From: Podaxis mareebaensis
Lineage: Eukaryota > Basidiomycota > Agaricomycetes > Agaricales > Agaricaceae
Direction: 5' to 3'
Length of the DNA stretch: 42,454 bases
Assembly: GCA_018524725.1 (NCBI GenBank)
Contig: JAEUWP010000463.1
Coordinates: forward strand, 1-42,454
Below the pieces are notes generated by a model. The model made no database searches. It had not been told where the DNA came from and saw nothing but the letters and a program-made list of their open reading frames with translations. Shown piece after piece: positions 29,804-41,327 of this stretch. Each line of letters opens with the position of its first letter. Position 1 is the first letter of the stretch. A program made the position numbers and the translations under genes.

Positions 29804-32800
29804 AAAATTGTCAGAGCATGAAGTTCAAAAGAATTCAATGCCTAAAGAAGGCAGGAAGAAGTTAAACTTCTGCATGTCAAGATTCTTTGTTAATAAATCT
29901 GCAGGATTTTCAGTTCCTTTAATATTATACAAGAGAAAATTTTCATCCTCAAGTAAATTTCAGATATAGTGGTACTTAACATCCACATGTTTTGAACGTT
30001 TTTTGGTAACCAGATTTTTGGCCCAAAATACTGAACCTCAGTTATCTCTGAATAAGTGTGGTTTTTTAATCCATTCAGGATTAATGCCAATTTCTGTGAG
30101 TAGATTAATTGTCCACTCAATTTGTCAACTAGCATCAGACAAAGCCATGTATTTGGCTTCTATTGATGATAAGGCAACAGTCTTCTGGTGCCATGATAGC
30201 CATGCAACAGCAGCTCCAGCTATTCTAATGAAGAAGCCAGTGACCGATTTCCTGGTTTCTGGATCTTGTGCCCAATCTGAATCTGAGAACACATTGATTC
30301 CTTTGTTTGTTTGTCCATCATAGACAATGGCATATTTAGATGTGCCATGAAGGTATCACAAAGTATGTAAGCTGGCTTTATAGTGTTCCCATAATGGATT
30401 CATCATCTGTTGGGATAACTTGACAACTGCAAAAGCAATATTGGGTTGTGATCCAATCATCAAGAACATCAAAGATCCAACCAGTTGTTGGTACTTCTGC
30501 CTAAAATTAGCAGATGCCTGTTCTTTTGCTGTAGTAAAAACAAAGTCTCTCAGCAATGGAGTAGATTCAGCTTTTTCAACCACATTGAAACATTCTAATA
30601 CCTTATCAATATGGTTGTTGATCAATCATGATCAATTGATTATCACAATCTTGTGTAATGTGCATTCTAAGGAATTCAGTTAGTTGACCTAGGAATCAAC
30701 ATTCCCATTTTTCCATGAATGCTTCCATTTTTCCATGAAGAACTTTGAATCCATGCAGTCCTAAGAAAGCTGCATCATCTACATAAAGTAGTGCAATGAT
30801 AAGAGATTTCTCTCATGTATTGTAATAATAATAGACTCCAGCATCAAGTGATGCTCATTTGAAGCCTAATTCTTTCATCGAATTGGTTACTTCAAGCCAC
30901 CATTGTTGGCCAGCTTGTTTGAGACTGTATAATATGCATTTTAAGCACCATACTTTGGTTTCTTGTCCTTTTTGGATGAAACCTTCTGGTTGTCACATAT
31001 ATATTTCCTCTTTAAGGTGTCTGTAGAGATAAGTGGTCTTTACATCAAGACCAAACATATCCCAGTCCTTGAGGGCAGCTATCACAAATAGCAAACATGC
31101 AGTCTCATACTGGACAACAGGGAAAAAGAGTTCATCGAAGTCTATGCCTTTGATTTATGAGAACCCTTGTGCAACTAATTGAGATCTGAATCTGCCATCA
31201 GATTTCAGAGTGAATACCCATTGATTACCAATCACTTTTCTTCCTTTTGGAAGTTCAACAAGTTCATAGACTTGTCATTTTTTCAATGCGTCTATTTCTT
31301 CAAGACAAGCTTTATACCACTTATTGCAGATCTCCTTAGGGAGTTTAGCTAAGTCTTTGAAGATTTTTGGGGTATATGATGCATCAACTTTGTTTGTGAA
31401 AAGAAAATCAATGAACTGTACTCCTTCTTTGTACAACTTATTCACATGATGTACCATCATTAGTTCCATCGACATAGAAGTTTGCAAAGAATCAAGTGTG
31501 TGTTCATCAGGTGGCATTTCATTTTCAACATCAGGAAGTGCTACAGGGCTTCATTTGCAAACTCACTTTAGTAATGGTTCTCCTTTTGGAGGTATCCATT
31601 CAAAGCCTTGATAATTGCATAGTACTTTTGCCAGATGTTGATCTCCATATATGTTTCCAGGCTTAGAAGGAACCCAATGTTCTTGTTGAGGACATTGATT
31701 TGAAGTTTGCTGCCATTGTTGCATCCATGGCAGAGATGTGGCTGGATGCTTATGGGAAGGCCTTGGAGGGCTAAACCCCATAGGTGTCATTTTGGTACCT
31801 TGTTGTCCTGGTATAGTCTTATCCTTTTGGTAAGATTCACCAGAAGACATTCCAGGTATCAGATCACTGGATGATTCCCTATTTAGGGGATCATTGCCAT
31901 GTTGTTCAAAATCTTCTAATCTTGGAGACTGAGGAACTGGGGGAGAGGCCATAAATGGTCTATCATCACCTCATTCTTCAAAGTCTTCCAGATATGGAGA
32001 TGGATCTCAATTATCATTCAGATCAGTGCTTGGCACAGGTGAATGTCTTTCTAGATCAGGATAATCTTTAGGATCAGTGTATTCAAGATCAGATTCATGA
32101 TCTTCTCTTGGACTATTATCACTGTTATCCTTATCATCATTATTGTCATGTTCTGGAGTTCCATGCCAATGTCTAGGATCAGGTGATGGTGATGATGATC
32201 TTGAAGAAGGAGGAACCAGTGCAGAAGGTTGCTCTGGTGGTGGTGTCCTTCTATTAATTGATCTAGGATAGATAATTACCTTGCTAGAAGGTGTAGGAGT
32301 TCTTGTAGAAGAACTTCAACTACCTTGTTTTCAGTGTTTCTTTTCAGAACATTTAGGGAAGAATTGTTTGTCAAATATAGCAGTAGGCATAATGTAGAGT
32401 ACATTGCCTTGCAAATGACACATAAAAAGGTAATTCTTCCAGTCTGGAGAATATCCCAGGAATATCATCAATTCTGATTTAGGGGATAATTTATCTTTTT
32501 GGACATCTTTGGGTAAGAATGTATAAGCACCACATCCAAAAGTTCTGAATTTAGAAACATCTGGTTTTACACCTGTCAAAACTTCTTGAGGGGTTTTCCA
32601 ATTTAATCATGACATGGGAGTGTGATTGTAAAGATAACAAGCTGTATCAATTGCAAATTCCCACCAACCATTTGGAATACAAGCATGATGCTGCATGGCT
32701 TCAGCTTTATCCATTAAAGTACAGTTGAGGCACTCTGCTCTACCATTTTATTGGTGAGCATGTGGAGTGCTAGTCACATGGATAATCCCTTGAGAGCATA

Positions 32801-35800
32801 AGAGAGCTTGTAAGCTTTCTTGGACATATTCTCCTCCTCAATCAGTATGTAAGAACTTTACTGGACTGCCAATATGTTTGCCAACTAGTGTTAAGAAGTT
32901 CTTCATTACTGTAGGGGCTTTGGATATTTTGTGGAGCAAATGAATCCAAGTGTTTGAGGAGAAGTCATCTAAAATGGTCATTACCCATTTATATTTTCGG
33001 TAACTGACTGTTGGCAATTCTAAAAGATCCAAATGGATTCTTTCTAGAGGCCTAGATACTCTCTCAAAGTTTACATTAAAGCTTTTCTGATACATTTTTC
33101 CCATAGCACAACCTTCACATGGTTTCATGCTATTTTTGGGAATTTCTACATGAGGAAAGCTGATTGTATTTGTCTCAAAGTGTTTGAGGATACAATCTGA
33201 TGGGTGTCCCATCCTATTATGAAGGATGTTGTAATCTGGCACAGTACTAGTTGCAAATGCATGCATGTCACATTGTGACTTAATAATTTTACTCTTTACA
33301 TAATGAAGGGTATTTGAACAACCTATTAGGGGTTGTGCAACTAGTATTTGCTTGTCAAAGGAGTCATTGACATGTGAGCAGGTATCAGTTGTTTCAATTT
33401 TAGCACCAGCTTTAGCTAGTTGCCCAACTGATAACAATTGATCTCCACTACCTTGTAAGTAATGCACTGGATATAGATATGAATGATTAAGTATCTGTGT
33501 GCCATTATCTGTATTAATCATGGGTTCTATTAAGACAGTGCTGTGACCTGGTGATATCATTGGATCACCTGCAGTATATACAGTTATAGGTTCAGGGTAA
33601 TATTGGAAGTCAATGAAGTCTTCCATATATGGTGTATAATGGCTAGATGCTCCTGAGTCTAATAACTATATAGCATTATACTCATCCATTCTTATTATAC
33701 CTTCATCATTAAGATAATTGATCTTAGAGGATTTTGGACTGGGTGGTTCATGTATGGAATGGATGACATTAAAGTGAGATGTGCTTGTGCACATCACTAT
33801 GAAATCCATACATGATACATCGCAAAAAACATTGTCCAAATTTATGAGCCACCTAATTACCTGTTCCCATGATGGTAGGTACTCATCTCCTCTTCCTCCT
33901 TCTGCCCAACTTGGGTGACCCACTAAACCTCATGATGTTTGGCCTTGGCGTGGTGCTTCTTGCTGAGCTTGCCCTTCTTCTTCCCAAGAGGAAGTGTTGT
34001 GACCAGTCTGAGAATGGAGGTGATCAGCATCTGATGATGGTGATAAGATATAGATTACATACTCCATGCCCTTCTTCTTCTCAAAGTTACTATCAGCATC
34101 ACTTGTGTCATCAGCATTGTAATCAATGTCAGAAAGGTGACATGGGCTGTTGACAAGAAGTGGGTGATCTTCAATGTCACTCCCAATGAGGTTGATCTCA
34201 TCATTGGGATGAGATGCTCCAGGAAGGCATGGAGAAGAAGGAGGTGCAGGTGGGACATCAACTGATGAGGTCAAAGGTGCCATTGCTTCATCCCATTCAT
34301 GTTCTGTTAAACCTATTGAGTAAAGGTATTCCTGATCAGATGGATCAGAAGGAAAACCTTCAGGGTTCTTGTCAATAACAGCAAGAGCCTCTTGCAAGGC
34401 TCAAGAGCTTTGTTCTCCCTGTTGGGTAACAAAGAAGTGAATAAGCTGTAATCGACCAATAGGGTTAACACATACATTTTTATTGACTTTGCAAGTGTCC
34501 TTAATTACACCAAAATGAATTAATTGGTTCATTAAGTCTTGGTAGAAGCAACTTATGTGAGGGATGTAGCATTCCCCTTGAACTTTCTTCTTCTTGAAGT
34601 GAAGTTCACATGCCTTCCTCTGCTTCTCTTCTTCATGTTCACAAAGAGCTTCTTTGATGACATCATACAGCTGCTCAGGCCACTGCATGGAAGGTGTGGC
34701 CTTCTTGGGTGGATTTTTAGTCCATTCACCCATTCAGACACACTGAGAGTAGGTGCCTACCTTGATTGGGTGACCTGGCAGAAGAAGGCCTGACTGTCCC
34801 AGAAGTGGCAGGAAGTCCTCATTGAAGGTTTTTGCTTTCTTGGATGCATCTTCTAGTGACATGAGGAGTAAGGTTTCCTCAATCAGCTCCACAATGCTTT
34901 GTTTGGTAGGAGTGTGATGAAGCTTATGGGCACAATTGATGTCACGATAGCAATAGGTGCAGGTCACCATGTCTTGTTGAATCTGATCCAGCAATTTGGA
35001 CACCATATCAGTTCATTGACATTTCATTGCCTTGAGGGTCTCTTGCACCTCCTGTGCAATATTGATTATTTCTTGCTCAAGAAGGGCAACAAAACAGAGG
35101 TTACTCGCCTCTATCTTGGACTCCTCAAACTTATGCTTCTCCTACAATGCAGAAGAGTAAGTAGAGATGATGGAGACAGGGTTCTGGGACCATACCCATT
35201 GAGAAAGTGAGGGAAGCAGGGGACAATCCTGCAGGACTATAGCAGCTAGGCATTGCTGGACCAGAGCCTGAGGTGGAATGTGCAGAGCATTCTCAGGCCT
35301 TTGGATCCAATCCAAGAGGTCAAAAGGGTACATATCAGGACCTGTAAAAGGTCTACCAGTACCAGCAGGGGGAAGTGGAGGTGCCACTGTTAGTTGGGCA
35401 GGTGCAGCAAAACCTGCCATGGAATTGGCTGGTTTGGCTGAGGTGTTAGGGGACTTCTTCTTCTTGGGAGCCCTTTTCTTCTTTGGCTTGACAGTCTGCC
35501 ATTGACCAGGCTGACTGCCTTGTTGGCCTTGAGGCTTGGGACCATTAGAGGTTTTATCCTGGCTGACAGGCTGAGGGACAAATTGACTCCAAGGTGGACC
35601 TGGATGAGATTTGTTCCAGGTGGAAGGACCACCTTGGTCATTGGGAAGTTTAGCTTTAGCAGCAGATTGAGCATTGGTTGGGTGAGTGGACATTTTGTTA
35701 TGTCCATTCTTCTGAGCCCATTCAGCATTTAAAGCATCTGCAACCACTCACCAAGTTAAGGCAGCAATGGTTGTATTGTTGGTCAACAACAATTGTCAGA

Positions 35801-36305
35801 CCAAATCCCAATTGTCCAGAATAGCTGAAAGAAGAACCATAGCTCTGAGAACCTCAGGGATAGCAGCAGTAGCTTCCTCAACCTGAGTGAAGAGAGTTGC
35901 CATTTTGGCAATGTCGACTGCAATATCTCTTTTGCCAGTGATTCTCTTCTTCAGAGCTCTGGTGAACAGTCCATAAATGTTTGCAGGACCAAGCATTCCA
36001 AACTGGGTTTAGAGATAAGTCCATAAAGTGTCTGGAGCTGTTCTACCATGAAGCAGCATGGAATCTGGCAACATGTTTTCGATAATCAATAAGGCTTGTG
36101 CCTTCATCTGATTCTGCCATGCTGTTTCAGCTGCATCATTCTGAGTAGGTGCTGTTGCCATTCCTTCAGTCAGGGACCAGCCTGTTTCCATGGAACCAGT
36201 AACACTAATCAAGGAAAGAGCTCCTTGAAGGTGACAAGCCCAGAACTTATAATTGGAAGGGCCCTCAAGTTTAGGAAGGGAAGAAGTAGCAACAGTTGAA
36301 GCCAT
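29798..36305 (-). pseudogene. Copia-2 gag-pol polyprotein
   Basis: From ATG 36305, one frame to about 30610, then the frame shifts and ends near 29800. Gag opens with a Copia core (LEGPSNYKFWACHLQGALSL) and is unusually long: about 880 codons precede the protease LLDSGASSHYTPY (near 33655), with Lys-rich (KPKKKRAPKKKK), Gln/Pro-rich and acidic parts and no canonical CCHC knuckle. Then come the GAG-pre-integrase zinc domain (HNRMGHPSDCILKHF, CEGCAMGKMYQKSF), integrase (WVMTILDDFSSNTW, HTD-stop-GGEYV), and RT with VIGNQWVFTLKSDGRF and intact YVDD (30785-30774). RNase H has SVTGFFIRIAGAAVAWLS and SSIEAKYMAL. Most stops are TGA at Arg positions; a few TAG/TAA occur (for example W at LLDSGA, Q at AHQ-stop-NGRAE). 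A likely 2-base loss near 30606-30612 (PY before IDKVLE) is the only frameshift seen. Confidence 0.9.
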
Positions 36306-36470
36306 ATTTGATGTATCAAAGAAATTGGTGGTTAGAAAATTGACTAAGCATAAGAGATTGGGGTATTAGTATAATGTTGTATACAGATAACAATAAAGGT
36401 AGAAATAGGCTTATCCAAGATGTCTTTATCTCAATCCTAAATTAATAGGAGAGAATCCTTGGAAAGAGAG

Positions 36471-36487
36471 TCTCAGGGCCCGTAACC
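36471..36487 (-). promoter_or_regulatory. Copia-2 primer-binding site (half initiator-Met tRNA)
   Basis: Minus strand GGTTACGGGCCCTGAGA right after the 5' LTR; matches Copia-1's site apart from TAC/TAT and fits the anticodon arm of initiator Met tRNA. Confidence 0.7.
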
Positions 36488-37137
36488 TGATGAGGGGAGA
36501 ACAGTTGCTACTATACAAGCATAGCATCAGTGGAGAGTAAACCAGTTACTCACAATCTGAGGCTGGTCAAACAGGAAGATACCCTGAGAAATGTGGGAAG
36601 GGCAAGTCTTGAGGAGTACCAGAGAAGATAAGACTGAATTGAAAGTAGCAAGGAATATTGAGCTTAAGAGTAACTTAGTAGTTGAGTAGACAAGGAATGT
36701 AAAACTCCAGTGAAGAAAGTACAGTACTACATGGAGGTTTAAATACCATAGAGCTATGACACTGGGCTAAGGGTATGATACATGCATGAGTAAGAAAGCA
36801 TAAGGCATATACATATATAACATGAGTATAGTGCATGTAAGAGATAAAATAAGAAAGAACATGACTCTACCATATGCTACAGGAGTCATAAGAAGTTAAG
36901 GAATGTTTCTACAAGTCATAATCCATGAGGATATGAGTAATACTAACACAGGCCATACGTCTATGCAAGTGTATAAAAGTATTAATAGAAATGGATCAAT
37001 CTAATCATAGCATGATGCTATGGAGGGTTCCAAAAATATCAATGCTCAGTCAATGCAGAGCATATTCATTGAGGATTCAGCATGTACTGCTGATGGCAAG
37101 TATACGCATAAGCATAATGCTGATTAATTCCTCAACA
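36488..37137 (-). repeat. Copia-2 5' LTR (650 bp)
   Basis: Partner of 29141-29790, same length and ends. The inner boundary is set by the primer site at 36487. Confidence 0.93.
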
Positions 37138-37142
37138 ATCAC

Positions 37143-37887
37143 CTTCTCTACTGGCAGTGTCCCTTCCCAGGCAGACCTCAACACCTTCTCTGCCTGCCTC
37201 CCTTCCATGCTTAAGAACACTTTGATCACCCTTCCCATGTCCTGATCTTTCATCAAGATTGTGGATGTCCCTTTCTTCTCAGTCAATGGCTTCACCCTCT
37301 CAGCTGATCAGGTCAAGACCAAGGCCTCCACCTCCCCCTTCTTCCCCTCCTCTGATGTGCACCATTTGCACATCATTCACAACTCCACCAAGTCTGACAC
37401 CACCACTGTGTGGATTGATTTGGTTGACTCTCAATGCAGCACCCTCACTGCTTCCCTTATCAACAGATGCATCATGATCAATGGTGCATTCTGTCTCATC
37501 AAGGGGGCCTGTGCCCACACCAGTACACCTCAGTGTCAGCACTGCTGGCACTGGGGTCATCCTTCTGATGCTTGCTGTGCTCATGCACCCAGGTGTCCTC
37601 TCTGTGAAGGACCTCATTCTGAGGCCTCTCACTGTTCCATGGCTGGGTGTTGCAAGGGCAACCTCAAGGTGACTCCCCCCATCCCCCCCACTCTGGCAGG
37701 TGAACCCTGCCCTCATTCCCCCTGGTGCCTCAACTGTTCAGGCACCCACTCTTCCAATGACTGCTGGTATCCATACTAGCAACATCGCTTTGATCAGGAT
37801 TGGATCCATGGTCGATACCAATGCAATGTGGCCTCTGCTTCAGCCAAGAAAGCCTCTACTCCTCAGAGTGGGGGTCATAAGGGTTAG
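37143..37887 (+). pseudogene. LINE-2 ORF1, part 3 (zinc knuckles)
   Basis: The C-terminal part. It reads FSTGSVPSQADLNTFSACLP, LPMS-stop-SFIKIVDVPFFSVNG, then an ordered domain homologous to LINE-1's, and knuckles CQHCWHWGHPSDAC, CPLCEGPHSEASHC and CLNCSGTHSSNDC. One TGA is at an Arg position; one TAG (37777-37779, after CWYPY) may replace Trp. The frame ends at TAG 37885-37887. The match to LINE-1's knuckle block (CNRCW-x-WGHP) shows they belong to one clade. Confidence 0.82.
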
Positions 37888-38100
37888 TCAAGACAAGTGC
37901 AAGTGGCCACGTCAATGTCTTCTGTATGGACTCTTTGCTTTCATCTACATCCATTTTACTTTGAACTTTTTCATTCATGTTGTTTGGGGCACCTGTTTTC
38001 TTTTCCTCTCTCTCTTCTCTATAACCATTGGGACTGCTACCATGCACCCTTTGTAGTAGGCTAGTCTTGCTGCAATAAACTTGGATTTAAAAAAAAAAAA
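37888..38100 (+). other. LINE-2 3' UTR and poly(A)
   Basis: About 200 bases, pyrimidine-rich, then the 65-base end shared with LINE-1 (TTGGGACTGCT..., AATAAA at about 38074) and a run of A. There is no trace of ORF2 between ORF1 and this UTR. Confidence 0.75.
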
Positions 38101-38116
38101 ATGGTGTTAGTAATGC
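38101..38116 (+). repeat. LINE-2 target-site duplication (right)
   Basis: ATGGTGTTAGTAATGC after the poly(A); see 27320-27336. Gypsy-2 integrase coding sequence resumes beyond it. Confidence 0.75.
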
Positions 38117-41100
38117 CTCATTGAATACATCATGGATGACCCATCCTTCTGGTAACTCCAATTGGTATGCCCCTGGTCCCACTTTCTTAAGTACCTTGAA
38201 GGGTCCATAGCACTTGTGATCAAGCTTTTTTGTCAGCTGATTTGTTGTTATACTTGTTCCTTTGAGCCACACCTAGGTCCCTTCTTTGTAATCCCTGCTT
38301 GCTGTTCTCCTTTTGTCATAGTGCTTTGTCATGACTTGTCTCTTGCTTTCTAATAGCTCTCTGGCTCAGGCTTGGCATGCTGTAAGTTTCTTGAGAAGTT
38401 CCATGATGGATAGTGTTGGTGATTCTGTGGTGATGTCTCCTTTCCAAGGGTGTCATCCATAGCTCAGGAAGAATGGGGTTTCTCTAGTGCTACTGTGTAT
38501 TTTGTTGTTGTATTGGAATTTGGCTGTGGATAACCAATCTGTCCAGTTATCTTGGGTGTAGTTGACATATGCTCATAGGAAGGTCTTGACTTCCTGGTTG
38601 ACTCATTCCATTTGTCCATCTGCCTGGGGGTGATAGGCTGTCAATAGTCCTTGCTCTGTCCCTGTTGCCTTGCATAGGTTCCTCATGAGTGTTGATGCAA
38701 ACTGTGGTCCTCTGTCACTGATGATCTTCCATGGAATGCTGTGGAGTTTCCAGATGTGGTCTCAGTATATCTTTGCTAATCCCATGGAGTCAAGGTTGGT
38801 GTTTGTCACAATTAGTCAGATCATCTTGGTGAACCTGTCTATGATGACTAGGATTGTGTCTGCTCCATTTGACTCTGGGAGTGGTCTGATCATGTTGATA
38901 CTGATCTCATGCCATGGGTCTTCAGGTGTTTCAAGGGGGTGGAGTGGGGCTGCTTTCTTTTGTCATATTGCTTTGTTTCTTTGACAGCTGTCACATCCCT
39001 GCACATAGGTTTTGATGTCAGCTTTCATTGCTGGCTAATAGGATGTTTGCTTGATGAGCTCCATCATTCTGTGGGATCCTGGGTGTCCAATGTTGGGTGG
39101 GCCATGGTATCTCTTCATGGTCTTGCTCCATAAGTCCTTGTGGTTTGGCACATAGATTTTGCCATCTCAGTATGTGACTCCTTCTCATTCCCATGTCCTT
39201 TCAGGTTCCTCCTTCAACCATTTGTCCACTATTGTTTCTTTCCTGCCTCTTTTGATATTCCTTAGCACCTCTTCATCTCCTTTTACTTCAAATAATCCTC
39301 TTCCCAGGATGACCTCTTCTGCAATTGTCTCTTCCTGATGGAGTTGTCATTGGAATAGTGCACCTTTGAGTATTGTGACCTCCTTGTCTTCTTCTATCTT
39401 GTTGAAGTGCATGATCCATGATAAAATGTCTGCCTTGGTGTTCATTTTTTCCCAGTATGTGCTTTAGTATGAAGTTGTATTCTTGTAGTTTCAGGTGCCA
39501 TTACATTTGTCTTGCATTGATTTGTCAGGGGGATCAGAAGTATTCCAGGTTCTTGTGGTCAGTCCAGACTTCAAACAGTTCTCTTGCTTTGAGTAGATAC
39601 TGTCTCCATGTCTTTAGTGCTTCAACGATTGTGAGGAGTTCCCTGTCATATATCTCATAGTTGTGTTCTGCCAATGATAGTGTTCTGGATAAGAATGTGA
39701 TGGGATGCCATTTCCCTCCCTGTTCTTGTGATAGGACTCCTCCAATGGCATATTTTGATGCATCAACTTCTACTCTGAATTTCCCATCATCCTGTGGGAG
39801 TGCCAGTACTGGTTCTTCTGTTATGCATCACTTCAGCTCCTTGAATGCATTTTGCTGAGTTTCTCCCCATTCCCATGGTTGACCTCCCTTCAACTTGTGT
39901 AGTGGTCCTGTGATGTCACTGAAGCCCTTGATGAATCATCAGTAGAAGTTTGCAAAACCTAGGAAGCTTTCAACATCCTTGACTGTGGTTGGTGTAGGCT
40001 AGTTTTTGACTGCAGCAATTTTTTCTTCTTCCATCTTGACCTTTCCATCTCCTACTACCATTCCTAGTATGGGTATCTCATTTGCATTGAACATGCATTT
40101 GGACCATTTGAAGTATAGCTTGTGTTTGTCTGTGATCTTCAGGAAACATATCATTTGTTCTTTGAGTTCTTGCTGCATCTTGCCTGGGATAATGAAGTCA
40201 TCCATATAGTTGACCAGTACTCCTTCCTGTAATAGTTCTCAGAAGACTGTGTTCATCATCCTTTGGAATGTGCCTGGAGAGTTGTATAGACCAAAAAACA
40301 TGACAGTGGGCTCGAATAGTCCCTTGTTTGTCAAAAATGCTGCTTTCCACTTGTCCCCTTCTTTGATGCACACATTGTTGTATCCCCAAATGATGTCCAG
40401 CTTGTTGATGATCTCTCTAATTAGTGGTAGTGGTGTCTTGTCCTTGACCATGACACTGTTGAGTCTCCAATAGTCTTGTACCAATCATTTGGAACTGTCC
40501 TTTTTTGGGATGAAGAAGTATGGTGATGTGTAAGGGGATTTCAATGGTCAGATTCATCCTGATGTGAGATTCTCCCTGATAAACTTGTGAAGTTCCTCTT
40601 TTTCCTTGACTGTCATAGGGTATACCTTGGCTGGTAGTTCTCATGGGCTTTCTTCAGTGAGATTGATTTCGTGGTCCCATTCTGTGTGGTCTAGTAGCTT
40701 GTCAAAGTTTTGCTTGTTGAATAGATGTGTGTACTTCCTGATGTACTCTGGTAAGTCAGCTTCCTTTGTTTTGTCTGGTACTTTCTCTTCTTGTGCCTGT
40801 GTGCCATTCCTTCTTAGCCTTGGTATGCTGATGGTTTCATGCTCAATCCTGCATTCTGGTGGGCATCTTGTGAATCTGATTTGTCCATTGTTCCAGTTGA
40901 CCTTGGGGTTGTGTTGTGCTAGCCAGTCATGTCCTAGGAATATGTCTGCCAAATCAATGTGTGAGATGACTGCTGCCAGTTGTTCCTTGTGTCTGTTGAT
41001 ATCCATCTCTAGTTCTGTGTATTCCATGATGTTTTGTCCCTTGTTGTGAGTTCTGTCTGTGTTGTATACTTCAAATAGTTTCCCCAGTTTCTTCATCAGT

Positions 41101-41327
41101 ATCTCCTGTTCTTTGACTACTTTCTTTGTGATGCAGGTGTGTGTGCATCCTGAGTTGACCAGTGTTGTTGGTCTCCATTGCTTGTTTCTGGGTGTTTGAA
41201 CCTTTGGTTTCACAAAGAGTTCCTGTGCTCCACTTCTTCTTTGAGGAATCATGTATGATTGTCTAGAAGAAGCTTTAAATACAGCAGCTTGAGAGTTTGT
41301 GCTCACTCTGAGCCTTTGGAAAAACCC
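38117..41327 (-). pseudogene. pol: Gypsy-2 pol: protease, RT, RNase H, integrase
   Basis: Entered by a -1 shift near 41327. Order: protease-like region (LVNSGCTHTCI, where Asp of the usual DSG is Asn, then IFLGHDWL); RT (IPKKDSSK-stop-LVQDYWRLN, intact YMDDFI near 40200, SFLGFANFY-stop-stop-FIKGFSD); RNase H (VEVDASKYAIGGVLSQ, DRELLTIVEAL); integrase with H/H/C/C (HPGSHRMMELI, CDSCQRNK), IIDRFTKM, SDRGPQF and YHPQADGQME; and the integrase tail (GPFKVLKKVGPGAYQLELP) up to LINE-2. Stops are mostly TGA at Arg. TAG at 39999-40001 and in TSY-stop-PAM likely replace Trp, and one TAA is in RNase H. A sixth A in the run at 39445-39450 shifts the frame between RNase H and integrase. Confidence 0.88.
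41303..41327 (-). promoter_or_regulatory. Gypsy-2 gag-pol -1 frameshift site (G GGT TTT)
   Basis: In gag register the minus strand reads CAG GGT TTT TCC; the heptamer G-GGT-TTT (41327-41321) fits X-XXY-YYZ. Gag stops five codons later at TGA 41305-41303, and pol lies in the -1 frame, overlapping this stretch. The stop could itself be CpG-derived, but the frame change is needed in any case. Confidence 0.6.

Larger units (their letters stand above)
29141..37137 (-). mobile_element. Copia-2: full-length Ty1/Copia element
   Basis: 8.0 kb on the minus strand with two 650-bp LTRs, a half-tRNA primer site (36487-36471), one long gag-pol frame and a polypurine tract. Flanking duplications are ATTGC (29136-29140) and ATCAC (37138-37142), both derivable from ATCGC by loss of one CpG. 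It is a different family from Copia-1: other LTRs and a much longer gag. It lies in LINE-2 ORF1. Confidence 0.93.
27337..38100 (+). mobile_element. LINE-2: ORF1-only LINE, nested with two other elements
   Basis: After removing the solo LTR (with one duplication) and Copia-2 (with one duplication), about 2.1 kb remain: a 5' end like that of LINE-1 (CACCTTCCTTTTCCAGTAAC), an ORF1 with zinc knuckles, a 3' UTR whose last 65 bases match LINE-1's end, and a poly(A) of 12-13 A. No ORF2 is present: the UTR begins right after ORF1. Both ends and the duplications are preserved, so this is not a 5'-truncated copy. It is either a non-autonomous derivative or a copy with an exact internal loss. Confidence 0.85.

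Noticed and set aside
34539..35505. Plus-strand open frames over Copia-2 gag
   Set aside because: They are complements of gag-pol codons with no recognisable protein features.
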